Source: Armigeres subalbatus | Lineage: Eukaryota > Arthropoda > Insecta > Diptera > Culicidae | Assembly (NCBI RefSeq): GCF_024139115.2 | Contig: NC_085140.1 | Location: 298,675,978 to 298,739,977 of the forward strand | Reading direction: 5' to 3' | DNA length: 64,000 nucleotides | Shown here: positions 45,447-56,144 of the stretch, piece after piece | Numbering within the stretch: the first letter of the stretch is position 1 | Layout of the letters: every line of letters starts with the position of its first letter | Position numbers and translations under genes: made by a program | Notes under the pieces: generated by a model | What the model was told of the DNA's origin: nothing | The model's input: only the letters and a program-made list of their open reading frames with translations | Databases searched by the model: none

Positions 45447-47024
45447 CAGGGTGGCCACCGAACCGGGAAAAACGGGAAAAGCGGGAAAAAGACGGGAAAT
45501 TGAAGTCACCGGGAAAAACCGGGAATTCTGGACATGTACCGGGAAAAAATAAATTTTCGTCAAGTTACATTCAAAACTCTTCAAAGTTTTCAATGAAGTT
45601 GATATAGCAAAAAAAAAAAACCTATTAATGTTTATTACTCAGTCGCATTCCAGCGGAATTATATGATTTTAGTACATGATGTGTGTGTGTGTGTTAGGTA
45701 CAAAAATTAAGTAGATCTTTTTCCAAATCCACAAAATTTGTTTGTCACTAGATCATTTTGATATCAATTTCGAGAGACATATTTTATAATAAAATTCTAC
45801 AAATAATTGAAAATGGTATTTTTATAGTTCGTGCTTTCGATTGTAATATTTCAAAGAGGAAAGTGCCTTTATTTTAGTATTTTTCCACAACTAACCTAAT
45901 GTAATAAAAGTTTATGATGGTGTAAGATGTACTCTAAGATAATCTTTAACTTGTTACATATGTTCCAAAACTGTGATAATTCCAACAACTTTCAAATTTT
46001 TCAATATTAATTCAATATTTTATTTTAATGGATAGAAGACTGAAAATAATATCCTAGAAATCTAACATGTAAAATTGAATCAATTACGAATCGTATGTTC
46101 TGATTGCCCAGAATGTGCTTAAATCTATTTCCGAAAACAAAATAATTATGTTGATCAGAAACAAGCCTTCGAGTGAAAGCTGTATTCAAATTAGTTATTT
46201 TATAATTTTGTGTTTTTTAGAAAAGCAATATCAATAACTTTGATGAGGTTATACACTGCTTTATTTCTTCATTGCTAAGTTCTCTAAGTTAAAAACATCG
46301 ATTTAATTTTATTTATTTTATAAGAGTGAATTATGTCTTTGCTCACATAATTTTGCGATAATCTGAAAAGCCTTATCAGTTTACCCAAGAAGATATATTT
46401 ATTTAAATAGTCTGAATAAGATCAAACCAAGAGCTGAACATTAAAAATATTTCGGCTTTACTTTAAGATACCGTCGTTTGTTTTGACTTCAGGGCTGCTT
46501 TAGATGTTTGATTTTCTAAAAAAAAAAATAAACGAAAAAATACCAAATTTGGAACAATTTACCATCCAACTATCATGATTTCAAACTTCATTGCTTTCTG
46601 TGAATATTATGCTCTAAGAAGACAGAACCACACTAGACTAGCATACAATGTACATTGGCTCTGTCAGAAACTTACGAAAGCATTTCAATCAAGAAAAAAA
46701 CTAAGAAAAAAATCAATTGTGATTAGGTGCTAATGTGGTATTAGTACATTGATCAAGTGCCCTAATTACATATCAACGAGTCGCACAATTTCAGTGGAAC
46801 TGTTGATCAAAGTATTTGGCATAACATATTGTTGGTAATTTAATGTTTTGTTACGAATTAACAGTTGCTTCGATATAAAAACTGACTGGTTAGAAAATAA
46901 AAAGAAATTATTTTAAAAACAATTTTTTCCACGTAAAATAAAAACCGGGAAAATTTGACAAAATTTATCGGGAAAAGCGGGAAAAAACCGGGAATTTGAA
47001 AATCGAATTTCAGTGGCCACCCTG
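45447..47024. mobile_element. hAT-like non-autonomous element, 1578 bp
   Basis: The left end is CAGGGTGGCCACCGAACC and the inverted right end is CAGGGTGGCCACTGAAATT. Both are followed by repeats of ACCGGGAAAAACGGGAAAA. The direct repeat TGAGCA flanks it (45441-45446, 47025-47030). CAGGGTGGCCAC plus CCGGGAAAA is a common hAT-type terminus, although hAT normally makes 8 bp rather than the 6 bp visible. The interior is AT-rich with no transposase. Confidence 0.75.
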
Positions 47025-47030
47025 TGAGCA

Positions 47031-48085
47031 GATACCGGCAGCAGCAGCAGAGTCGAGCCGAGACCGGCCGGCATCGGTGCTGAGCCGAGACAGGCTGAAG
47101 AAAAGCCACATGATGCAGTCCAAAAACAAACGGTTCTTCAGAGAGCCAATCATAGAGATCAATATCAATGCTTTCAATACCCTTCGGGATAGAAATTGTA
47201 CTTGGGTGCCAAATCCAATATTCTAGAGATAAAATTTTAAGCGTGATTTTCATAAATAGCGTCAAAACTAACAGTGGATAATTTTTCTGATTTAACCGCG
47301 AAGTGGACGAAGGACTTCGCTTGACCATGCCTTTAAAGATTCATAAGATGTCCAAATCTCTCACATAATCTTATTTGGATAAAAAAACACCGATAACAGC
47401 TCAAACATTAATAAACTATCAATCGATTTTTCATCAAATGTTGGATTTTTTGGCATTGATAAAAAAATATGTCTAGGAACTTTTTTCAAATGGGCGTACA
47501 TGATTCTGAGCTTGATTTTTGGAACGACAACTGTGCTCATTAATTAATCTGTTTTTGTGAACTTATGTGCCTAACAGGAAGAATGGATTCCGATCTATCT
47601 GGTAGTACCGTTAGCTGAACGAAATATGCTGAATTGAGAGAGTATTAGCCATTTCAAATTTCAAGGTCAAACACAGTTACGCCTATTTGAAAAAAGTTCC
47701 TAGATGTAGATAAACATTGTTTAATACTGACCGCACACAAAGCGAACGTGACTGAATGATCGTCCCATGTTACCAATTCTAAATCTTATCACCCGAAATC
47801 TCATGTCCGAGTGTTTCCTTCCTTCTACTACTAACTATGTTGTCTCAAAAAAGAACACGTACTTCCCACCTGAACTGCAATTCTAAGCTCGCTTGCCCGG
47901 CTTATTGGCCTGTATTTAGCGAAAAGTCCCGTTAGGAAATAGACGCCAGCAGCGAGCAACAAGCGTAAAAAAGAAGAAGCCCTTCTCGAACGCGTTGATG
48001 ATGACGCTTTGGCTGACAAAGAAGCGGGATACAAGACACTAGCTGATTGGCCCACCAATTGGGAAGCAGAAGATTCAAAATAAGG
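47031..48085. other. No intact gene; short open tail before the TATA box
   Basis: 47942-48080 stays open on the plus strand for 46 codons (ALLERVDDDALADKEAGY, then WPTNWEAEDSK and a stop just before the TATA box). It has no start codon and no recognised family. The rest is uninformative. Confidence 0.3.
47132..47147 (+). ncRNA. Histone-type 3' stem-loop candidate 1 (mutated)
   Basis: GGTTCT-TCAG-AGAGCC makes a 6-bp stem and 4-nt loop of exactly histone mRNA 3'-end size. It is preceded by AAAC and followed by A-rich sequence. The loop TCAG departs from the usual TTTC. No histone ORF precedes it, so it may be a relic or chance. Confidence 0.25.
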
Positions 48086-48124
48086 TATAAAAGAAAAGTG
48101 CATTCGCTCGCAGAGCATTCAGTC
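48086..48124 (+). promoter_or_regulatory. Pol II core promoter candidate: TATA plus arthropod Inr
   Basis: TATAAAAG at 48086-48093 is followed 35 bases later by CATTCAGTC (TCAGT initiator, A at 48121). ATTGGCCCACCAATTGG (CCAAT in both orientations) lies about 45 bp upstream. This set is typical of insect histone genes. No long ORF follows. Confidence 0.45.
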
Positions 48125-48198
48125 TTTATACTATCACCAGAAATTCGCTGTTATTTGAAAAGATCGTTTTCTAACTTTTGCACTTAGCCAAAGCAAAC

Positions 48199-48214
48199 AG
48201 CCTTTTTCAAGGCT
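48199..48214 (+). terminator. Histone-type 3' stem-loop candidate 2
   Basis: AGCCTT-TTTC-AAGGCT has a perfect 6-bp stem and the canonical TTTC loop. It is preceded by AAAGCAAAC and followed by the purine-rich CTAAGAG, as in histone downstream elements. It lies only about 78 nt after the candidate initiator, so a gene body of about 300-400 bp would have been deleted. It would direct non-polyadenylated 3'-end formation by SLBP/U7. Confidence 0.45.
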
Positions 48215-48712
48215 CTAAGAGTTAAAAATAATGTTCTCCTTCAGTCGCTATCGCACGGATTAGAAGGCTCTTCAGTGGAAGGGCTGAGATACAGTCTACA
48301 TCCACTGCTGAGCCAACATGTGGTTTATTTCAGGCAGTCCTTCAGTGGGAAGGTTGCCACTGTCGAGGCTAATATTTCGTGGCCGGACAGATACTTCCTG
48401 AAATTTTGTTTGATGATTCTTGTTTGAGGTAGATTTGATTTCTGTGTCGGTTTGATAAGAAGATTTTGCCAAGGAATGGTATGCAACGCCGATTATTTAT
48501 CCAAAATAGTTGATGTGAGAAATTTGGACATATTATGTATCTTAAAGGCATGGTCAAGTAAAGTCCTACGTCCACTTAGCGGTTATGTCACAGACATTAC
48601 CCACTGTTCGTTTTTTTCCATGAAAAAATCAATAAAGAGCAAATTGTAACCTGGGAGTTATAATTAACCCGTTTTGTTTAGTCTTGTCGCCGAGTCGCTT
48701 TAACTGCTTTAA

Positions 48713-48877
48713 GGTAGCCTCACACCTCGGAAATTTGGTCCGCGGATTTTTTCCCCATGTATTTTTGCATATGCGATGTTTTCGGAATTTGGGCACGGAA
48801 AATAAAAATCCCGGCCCCCTTTAAAATACACGGGGACCAAATTCCGGCGGAAAATTTTCCCGAGGTGTAAGGTGGCC
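48713..48877. mobile_element. 165-bp MITE with GGCCACCTTACACCTCGG-type TIRs
   Basis: The left end GGTAGCCTCACACCTCGG and inverted right end GGCCACCTTACACCTCGG continue into AAATTTGGTCC in both arms. TTTAA is present on both sides (48708-48712 and 48879-48883), a possible target duplication. Confidence 0.75.
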
Positions 48878-50376
48878 TTTTAACTGGCTACCCACTATGT
48901 TTTTGTTTTTGTTTTAATGGCAACATGTACCACCACCACTGTGGATTTGTAAATATTTTAATTAGTTTGTTTTTCAATTAAAGTTTGTTTAGATTTTGTT
49001 GTTTAGCGTTTTGCTTTGTTGCTTATAAATTATAGTGTCCGTTAAGTTAGATTTTAAAATAAAGTTAGCGCCAAAGCTCCTCCCGTAGGCTAAAAAGCGA
49101 CATCAACATAAGCAGCATAACAGTCGAGCACGGTGAAAGAAAGTTACGAATCGTGAACTAGATCGGACACGTTGTTTTTGATCCACTGCAATTCCGGAGA
49201 AGTAAGTGCCGTTTTTGGGTGTGCGATCTTCCCATCGACGTGTGTTCAGCTGGAGTGCAAATTCCCAGCTTCGTCGGATGGACAATTCCGTGGTTCCCGG
49301 GGAAAAAGTGCCGGTTCGTGTACTAGTGCAGTGTAGTGCAAGGGTGTTGGATCGCCGCCATAGTGGGAAGCTAATTGCCAATGAGAAATTCGCTTCCCGG
49401 CGGAACAGTCAAGCATCCATAAACACTCGCCGTTCTCGTTACGGATGTTCAGCCGAATGAGTATATCTCACATCCGTAGCTAATTGCCAAGGAGAACGAA
49501 GACAGACGCGTAAAAAGGGGCTTTTTTTTCCTGTTCGGGTGTGCCACTGCGACCAGTTATTAGATCTATTGTAGCGTTACCCGTATCCTTAGTGTTTAAG
49601 TGCATGTCGAATTACTCCATTACTATTGATAAGCAATGCAGTATCGGTTTCGATACAGTTGTTGTTTTGTTTTCTCAAGAGCACCATGACAAGACCCTTC
49701 ACAGAGAGCAATCCCATTGAAGGCGCGCCCCTTATCAATAGGAAATCAATCCTGTCTTGAGAAAACATAACAGTAATACTGTTTTTGGCCATGCATCGGA
49801 GCCCTAGCCACATCCTTGTCTTGCTTCTAGAGTATCACCAGTAAAGCTACAAACCCGGGATTTAGCTCTGTCTACAAGACCATTTCAAGCAAGAGAATTT
49901 GTTCAGTAATAAGAACTTCCGTGTGTTCCTCTCACTACCATTGTTCACCAGTTCGAGAAGAGTTAGTACGTATTTAAACCCCTAACTCGATTTTTCCAGC
50001 AGTCAGTTCAGCCTAGGACCGGGTACCGAGGTTTTTTAACTAATTGCTTGAAAAGTTGTTTCCGCTGCATACAGTTTAGCCTCAAACAAGAGGAATTCGA
50101 GTCTTTCAACTGTCGGCAAGGTAACATTAATTATGTTTTATATCTGAGACTGCTGTTGGTAGCGGTGACTAAATACGATAAATCCTTAATTACTGCAACT
50201 CATTGCCCTGGCTAGAAAAAAATTGATTAAGCTAGGGCTCTGTTTGGTAGATCTTACACCGCAACACACTACGTCAAAGTGATCTACCGTGTTACGGGAA
50301 AAATGACGGATTTAGGGGCTTACCGTCTGTAGTAGTGTACCGTGGTCACTACTGGGACTGCTTATGGGGAGTAGGT
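48878..50376. other. No gene recognised
   Basis: 49080-49500 is relatively GC-rich with interleaved ORFs of about 84-92 codons on both strands and could be an untranslated exon, an LTR-like segment or single-copy DNA. I find no motif that decides. Confidence 0.35.
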
Positions 50377-50550
50377 AGGGGTTCTTTCTAAAATTACGTA
50401 ACGCTGAATTTAGTGATTTTGGGCCCCCACCCTCCCCCACGTAACACTTTTTGCATGGAAGGTTTAATTTTTTTTTGTATGAATCGTAACGCTCGGCTTG
50501 ACCCCCTTCCTCCCCCTTCAGCGTTACGTAATTTCTGAAAAAAAAACCCT
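50377..50550. mobile_element. 174-bp hairpin MITE
   Basis: The left part AGGGGTTCTTTCTAAAATTA then CGTAACGCT is matched by the inverted right part AGGGTTTTTTTTTCAGAAATTACGTAACGCT. The CCCCC(A/T)CC-rich centre also pairs partly. No ORF. Confidence 0.75.
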
Positions 50551-50893
50551 AGGTCCGGTGTATTTACACATCAGTCAGTGTCGGATCCGACAAAGGAGCT
50601 TGCTCTTCCCCCTATCTAATAGTTAAGGACGGCTGCCGTGGCAGTCTGTAAAGCCCGAGAGTGAAAAAGTGGAAGACCGTTGACGAAGGGGCCCCAACGA
50701 GAGCAGTGAGTCGACCAGTGCCGTAGTAAGGGAGGAGACAGAAGGTCAGATAAAATATAAGGTACATAAGACTATGAAAGCTGTTTCTAACTCGTGTGTG
50801 TTACCGCAGCCGTGGTAGATGGTATGATTACCTTTAAATGTTCACACCATTGATCCCTTCCAACAAGAAGCGCAACGATCTCGTAAATAAAGA
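50551..50893. other. No gene recognised
   Basis: Short spacer with moderate GC and no ORF of note. Confidence 0.4.
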
Positions 50894-50895
50894 TA

Positions 50896-51275
50896 CACCC
50901 GATTCTTTTTTTACACGGATTATTTTCACACGGATTTTTTTACACGGCTTTTTTACACGGATTCTTGAATTAACACGGATTTTTTTGCACGGTTTCTTGG
51001 AATGACACGGATTTTTTTACACGGATTCTCAAAATAGCACGGATTTATTTTTACACGGAACTCATCCCCAGATTAACAAAGACCCGGTTACTTTTTTACA
51101 CGGATATTTTTGCACGGTTTTTTTACACGGTTTCTCGAAATAGCCTGGTTTTTTTGCACGGATTCTCGAAATAACACGGATTATTTTTACACGGTTTCTC
51201 GAAATAACACGGATTATTTTTACACGGATTTTTTTCACACGGCACGCATCCCCCGTGTAAAAAAAGAATCGGGTG
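50896..51275. mobile_element. TIR element filled with TTTTTTACACGGATT repeats
   Basis: The left end CACCCGATTCTTTTTTTACA and the right end are exact inverted complements, flanked by TA on both sides (50894-50895, 51276-51277). The interior is a variable minisatellite of TTTTTACACGG(A/T)TT(C) units. No ORF beyond the translated repeat. It is probably a mariner-type MITE whose TIR expanded. Confidence 0.75.
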
Positions 51276-51296
51276 TAATTCAATTCAATTCAAGAA

Positions 51297-51719
51297 GTGA
51301 TGATCGACGATAAGCTCAATTTTACGAGCCACGTCTATTATGTATGCCAAAGGGCTTCATTGGCAATGAAATCTTTCTCGCGAATGATGTCCAACGGATC
51401 GGCGGTGCAAAGTCAGGTGCGTAGGCTCATATCGGGTGTAGCATTATCTATTATCCGATTGCAAGCGCATACCGCACCATATCTTATTAGGCGGTGTGCG
51501 TCATTGCTGGGATGATGCCGATAGACATACCTCTGGAGGAAGATGTGGAGTGCTTCAACGACAGGGACTCGGTGCAAATGCGACGTGTCAAGAGAGCAGC
51601 ATCGTTGCTCAAATGGCAAAGAGCATGGGACACTGCAGTCAAAGGTCGTTGGACCCACAGACTGATTCCGGAGGTATCAAATTGGATTAGTAGGAAGCAT
51701 AATCAGATCAACTTCCACC
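51297..51719 (+). pseudogene. R1-type ORF2 C-terminal region, part 1
   Basis: Two frames. 51297-51515 holds MIDDKLNFTSHVYYVC (the post-RT MIDDRLNF..HV motif), MKSFSRMMSN and QVRRLISGVALSI. 51494-51730 holds CVIAGMMPIDIPLEED, KWQRAWDTAVKGRWTHRLIP and WISRKHNQINFH. GRWTHRLIP followed by an HG-C-F..YLHRF block is standard for R1 elements. A deletion with a frame change joins them. The last codons NQINFH are cut by the Juan insertion. Confidence 0.8.
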
Positions 51720-52550
51720 AAAGGGCGTAGCCTTCGTGTCATTGTAGTAGATTGCAAAAAGTTTGGATATTTTCTCCACTTACTGGCAAAAATGGAAAAT
51801 TTCCCCGAATGCTTCCAAAACTCAGCTTATAATTTTCCCATAAAAGCCGAGAGTTTCTTATTTGAAACCTTCTAGCAGACAATGGGGTTCCAATTAATTG
51901 GTCTAGCGAAGCTAAATATTTAGGACTTCTGCTAGATCAAAAATTAACTTTTAAAAATCACATTGAAGGCCTTCAAGCCAAATGTAACAAATATATTAAG
52001 TGTCTATATCCACTTATAAACAGAAAATCAAAACTTTGTCTTAAGAACAAACTTTTGATTTACAAACAAATTTTTAGACCTGCCATGTTGTATGCTGTTC
52101 CAATATGGACTAGTTGCTGCAATACCAGAAAGAAGGCACTTCAGAGGATTCAAAATAAAATTCTGAAAATGATTCTGAAGTTGCCTCCGTGGTATAGTAC
52201 CAATGAACTTCATAGAATTTCTAATATTGAGACATTGCAACAAATGTCCAACAAAATAATTTCCAATTTTAGACAAAAATCGCTGCAATCTTCTATTGCA
52301 ACGATTAACTCCTTGTACCCTTAGTATAAAATAGGTTAAGATTAGTTTAAGTTGAAAACATTGTAATTCCTACATGGTTCAATTCAACCAGAGGAAAAAT
52401 TCTAACTGCCAGAGGCAATTGAAATTTATTAATAATAACTAAAAATATAACATAGCAAATAAGGATGATAGTGTTAAGAAAACACGGAACACCTAGTCTA
52501 AGAGATGAATGCATGTATTAGATAATTAGCAAATAAAATCAATTAAAAAA
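51720..52550 (+). mobile_element. Juan-type Jockey-clade LINE, 5'-truncated insertion
   Basis: AACTTCCACC at 51710-51719 and 52551-52560 is the target duplication. The insert ends with AATAAAATC and an A-rich tail at 52530-52550. 51867-52324 encodes SEAKYLGLLLDQKLTFKNH, IEGLQAKCNKYIKCLYPLIN, FRPAMLYAVPIWTSC, KALQRIQNKILKMILKLP and a stop. This is the C-terminal connector of Jockey-type LINEs, and the wording recalls Juan of Aedes. It has lost its endonuclease and RT by 5' truncation. Confidence 0.85.
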
Positions 52551-52560
52551 AACTTCCACC

Positions 52561-52874
52561 TATCACAGGTGTTGTCTGAACATGGCTGCTTTAAAAAGTT
52601 CCTGCATAGGTTCAGGTTCGCAGATTCTGCGGAGTACCCGGAATGTGTAGGTGAGGTAGAATCGGCAGAGCATGTGATGTTTGCATGCCCGCGATTCGAT
52701 GTTGAACGCAATGCCATGCTGCTTGTCAGCGGCACGGATACAACCCCGGACAACCTCGTTGAGAGGATGTGTCGGGAAGAGGTTATATGGAATGCGGTGA
52801 ACACAGCGTCTCAACAGATTATTTCCAAAATTCAGTGCTGGTGGCGTCTTGAACAAAACCAGCAGCTCCAATAG
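52561..52874 (+). pseudogene. R1-type ORF2 C-terminal region, part 2
   Basis: Continues the R1 frame: LSQVLSEHGCFKKFLHRF, YPECVGEVESAEHVMFACPRF (the CxxC..H..C zinc-knuckle-like motif; the first Cys pair appears as YPEC instead of CPxC), DNLVERMCREEVIWNAV and WWRLEQNQQLQ, then TAG. Joining 51719 to 52561 gives NQINFH-LSQVLSEHGCF in one frame, which proves that Juan landed in this ORF. Confidence 0.85.
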
Positions 52875-53240
52875 AAACTGTGATGTGATGCATTGAACAC
52901 CATACTAACTCCGACAACAAAAACGTCGCGGATGAGCTGCGGGTACCTCCGTATGTAGATATAGAGGTCATTGCGGTTCATGCGTGGCGTTTGTTGTCGG
53001 GGTGCTCGCCTCCTACGCGAGTTTATGATACAGAACGTTTAGGTTACTATCATAGCTTGCGATCGACGGGTGGTGAGGTTACCACCCTTGAAGTCGATGT
53101 TGCGTTATAACGTCGAGTGCGTTAGCATAGGCGTGAGCGTTCTTAATAGTCCTCCCTTGATGTATTGCTTAATTGCGGGCCAGGGGATACGGACTGGCGA
53201 AAGGGTTTTGGTTTTAATGGGTCGGGTCGGGTCGCGAATT

Positions 53241-53774
53241 TAACGTAGAACTACTTATAATACGAGGTGGATTCGTAATTCGATCATCAACATTTTGTGC
53301 ATATTCATGCCGGATGAGTAATAGCCGATTTATAAGTAAAATGTCCACACTGTCTGACGAAATTAAATTTTCAATAGTTAAATACATTGAATCAATTGTT
53401 TACAATAGTTGTATGGAATCTTAGAGCGTTCACTGTTCGATTCATATAAAAATCTCCACAATCCGTTGAAAAACGGCTGAGTTATTGGCTTTTACTTCCT
53501 GACCTCTTTTCGTGACGGTCCCAAATTTGAAACTTTGGAATGACCCCCCATCTTGCCGAAGGACGTAATTCTATGCCAAAAAAAAGGCATGAAGAATGTT
53601 TTATAGAAGTCGATTTGAAAGCAAGCGGAGGGTAATATTTATGAATGTGATGGTATAAGTGTATTTGTTTTTCGGGTGATGAGTTACTACCTTCTTGACC
53701 TTTTTCCCGGTGGAAGTAGTAACCCGGTGGCCATTGTCGATGGAACCAGTTCACATTTCTGGGTCAATATGACT
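53241..53774. other. No gene recognised
   Basis: Contains a stretch (ATCCGTTGAAAAACGGCTGAG..TTTTCGTGACGGTCCC, 53460-53520) echoed at 36635-36690 (ATCGAGAAACGGCTTAG..TTTTCGTGACGGTCCC), i.e. another dispersed repeat. Otherwise nothing. Confidence 0.4.
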
Positions 53775-54115
53775 GGCATACTTGCTGTACACCGTGGATA
53801 CCTATACCTATGATGATTCCCGGAGCAAAACCGAATGTAATGTCTTGTTCCAGGTCGCTCGTTCTTGGACCGCCAGTAGTCACCAGTATTACTGCACGCC
53901 GGTCGCAAGTGCATCTTCCTCGATGCCAGATTGTGGGGTCTACCCCGATGCCGTTGTCCTCTCCCAGGTTCTCTGCTAAACATGACTATAGCTGGTCTCT
54001 CTTCCAGCTAACGCACTACATATCCAGCCCACATTTTTGTACACTTGGCACAACTCGTGATTCATGAGTTTGTGCCATTCACCATTTTCAACATGTATAC
54101 AGTAGTATAGAGGCA
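53775..54115 (-). pseudogene. RTE-clade LINE fragment (C-terminal domain)
   Basis: The minus strand encodes ENGEWHKLMNHELCQVYKN, then in shifted frames FSREPGRGQRHRGRP and ERPGTRHYIRF. They match QENGIWRRRMNHELYQVYKG, FSREPGRGRRLRGRPRTRW and AQDRVQWRRIL of the RTE at 25.3 kb. The DNA transposon at 54164 begins about 50 bp upstream of it. Confidence 0.75.
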
Positions 54116-54163
54116 TTCCACGGGGGCATGTCAGTCGATCCTGAGCGACCATTTCGAAAATAT

Positions 54164-54690
54164 TTGAAACTCTGCACAGTTTTTCAATTTCATCTAAATC
54201 GTCATTTTTCGATATCAAATCTTCATATTGAGTCACGACTAACTTTTCAAAAGGGTGTATGTGAAAATGGTTCAAAAATATTTAAAAAGCTGCACAGCAA
54301 AAACGGAATGTTCGATTGTTATGATTTTTTCAGCAAAGTTAGACAACTAAATGGTGATTCTTAAGAAAATGTGCACAGTAAAAAAAATTTTTTTTTGCCT
54401 TTAAAAATATCATTTTTGTCACAAAAACTCAAATATCTCAAAACCCTATCTTTTTTCGAACGTAACGGTCCATTATATTAGCTATCTACCATAAAAATTT
54501 GGTGATGGTAAACTAATAAACAAAAAAGTTATGACATTTCAAACATTTCACAATTTTCACATTTAGTAAAAAAAAATTTTTTCTGTGTAAGTTATTTCGA
54601 GAATTGCAGTTTGATGCAGATTTTATTGTTAAGGGACGTGATTTAAACAAGTTGTTTTCATGATATTTTGATTTAATTATTCATAGCATC
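54164..54690 (+). repeat. Left TIR of the DNA transposon
   Basis: Inverse complement of 57465-57987. Matching words include TGAGTCACGACTAACTTTTC, AAGAATCACCATTTAG (inverted) and AACCCTATCTTTTTTCGAACG. Similarity fades after GTTGTTTTCATGATATT. Confidence 0.9.
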
Positions 54691-55138
54691 TATAAGAAAC
54701 TTAGACACGATCCAGTGTTGTGATCAAAAGTATTGATAGTGTCATAATTTTCATTGCACGTGACTGGCGAAAAATTCTTTTAATAGTGTTGAAACCTGTT
54801 GATAATAACGTTGATAGAAACATATCAGAAATGTTATTTTTAAGACAAAAGCTGCAAAATCAAAGATTTATATACATGTGTACGTCTATAGTTTACCTGC
54901 AAAAAATATACCTCTTAGAGAATAGACTTTATGATCGGGAGGAAACGGGTATCTTCAACAACAACAAATGCATGATAGGTACATACCATGACAATGCTCA
55001 CGAAAAAGCAAAAAAAATTACTACTACTAAGGTTGTTGAAGATCTTATAGTAATTTTTTTCTTCAGTCAAGCAAATGACACCAAAGTAGTCAGTAAAAAC
55101 TTAAAAGTGATTTTGTTTATTGAAATATTACGAACAAC

Positions 55139-56077
55139 ATGAGTAGCCGCTTTCTCAACTGTTGTAGGCCGTTTGATGGAAAAAAGTGTTCAAAAGAGTT
55201 ACGAAATCTCACCGAAAGCACCATAGATAAACTGAAAGCGACTGGTTATGCTCCAATGTCCACATTGAATACAAATTTACGCATTTGCACGTCCTGCCGT
55301 CTAAACGTTGACAAAAGAGCAATCTGTATATCATCGGTTGAGCAGAGCGCAGGAAGTTCGAAAACGACAGCAACTGAGGAATTGCCAGATGTATCGACAA
55401 CAACTGAGGAATTACCAGAAGTATTAAGTGCTGAGAGCCTTGCCACCGTACCATCAGCGAAATCTGTTTCAACAAATCAATCGGAAGATGAGTGTATCCA
55501 AAAGGTCAACATCGAACGCTTTAACGAGGGCATAGCTGGGATAAAAGTGACTCCGATTAAATGGAGTAAGATGGACTACGTTTATTACCCGGAGAAAAAA
55601 TACCGTGAAATAAACGAAGCTGTACGAAGAAACCTCTTCAAATTAGGACCTGATGATGTGGAAAATACAGACTACGATGAGGTAATTATAAATATGAAGG
55701 AAAGGTTCTCGAATGCAGCCACGACAAGGAAAGAAAAATTATTGATTTTGTCGATGCTGCCAAGTTCGTGGTCTATTCAGGATGCCTTTGATGAGTTCAA
55801 AACCAATAGAAATACAGTAAAAGAGGCAAAACAATTGAAGAATAACTGTCTTTCAACCAAAAATACTAGGTCTAGTACTGCATTAACAGATGAGACAAAA
55901 GAAATAGTAGTTCAATATTTTGAAGATGATGAAGTAAGTCGAGCTATGCCTGGTCAAAAAGATTATGTATCAGTAAAAAAAGATGGAAAGCGTCAAGCAA
56001 TCCAAAAACGATTAATGATGACGACTTTGAAAGAAGCGTACAACGCTTCAAGGAAATTCACGATAATATTAAAATAG
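55139..56077 (+). pseudogene. Transposase N-terminal part (312 codons)
   Basis: Starts with ATG at 55139. Residues 8-53 hold a Cys cluster (CCRPFDGKKC at 8-17 and ICTSC at 49-53), likely a zinc-binding DNA-binding domain. A Ser/Thr/Glu-rich linker (70-115) follows, then a helical region (IERFNEGIAGIKVTPIKW, FKLGPDDVENTDY, KLLILSMLPSSWSIQDAF) and SRAMPGQKDYVSVKKDGK near the end. The gene continues in the next frame (FKEIHDNIKIGFPHLQGF) after a frameshift at about 56045. Cytoplasmic synthesis and nuclear action on TIRs would be expected of an intact protein. The family is recurrent in animal genomes as I remember it, but the superfamily name is not certain. Confidence 0.75.
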
Positions 56078-56144
56078 GTTTTCCTCATTTGCAAGGCTTC
56101 GGCCAAGGCAATGTAAGCTTCTTTCCAATTCAGGAACACATAAT

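Larger units (their letters stand above)
51293..53240 (+). mobile_element. R1-clade LINE 3' fragment, interrupted by Juan
   Basis: The C-terminal part of an R1-type ORF2 lies at 51293-51719 and continues at 52561-52874, followed by a 3' UTR-like stretch to about 53240. The 5' side is truncated against the TA-flanked MITE. It also lacks about 60-80 codons internally (LRYGAP..region missing between SIIRLQAHTAP and CVIAGMMPI). It is a dead copy. Confidence 0.75.

Noticed and set aside
47831..48118. 95-codon minus-strand ORF as histone H2A or a similar gene
   Set aside because: A short LQF-like coincidence was tried against H2A but does not extend, and no histone-fold sequence is visible.
48645..49140. 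Solo LTR starting TGTAACC
   Set aside because: No matching second LTR, no target duplication found, and the MITE inside confuses the boundaries.
50896..51275. CRISPR-like or regulatory array of ACACGGATT
   Set aside because: Spacing is irregular, there are no unique spacers, and it is bounded by TIRs and TA.
54720..55142. 140-codon ORF immediately upstream of the transposase as a second transposon gene
   Set aside because: Its composition is that of AT-rich leader, it has no motif, and it overlaps the transposase start by chance ATGA. Weakly possible as an accessory ORF but unsupported.
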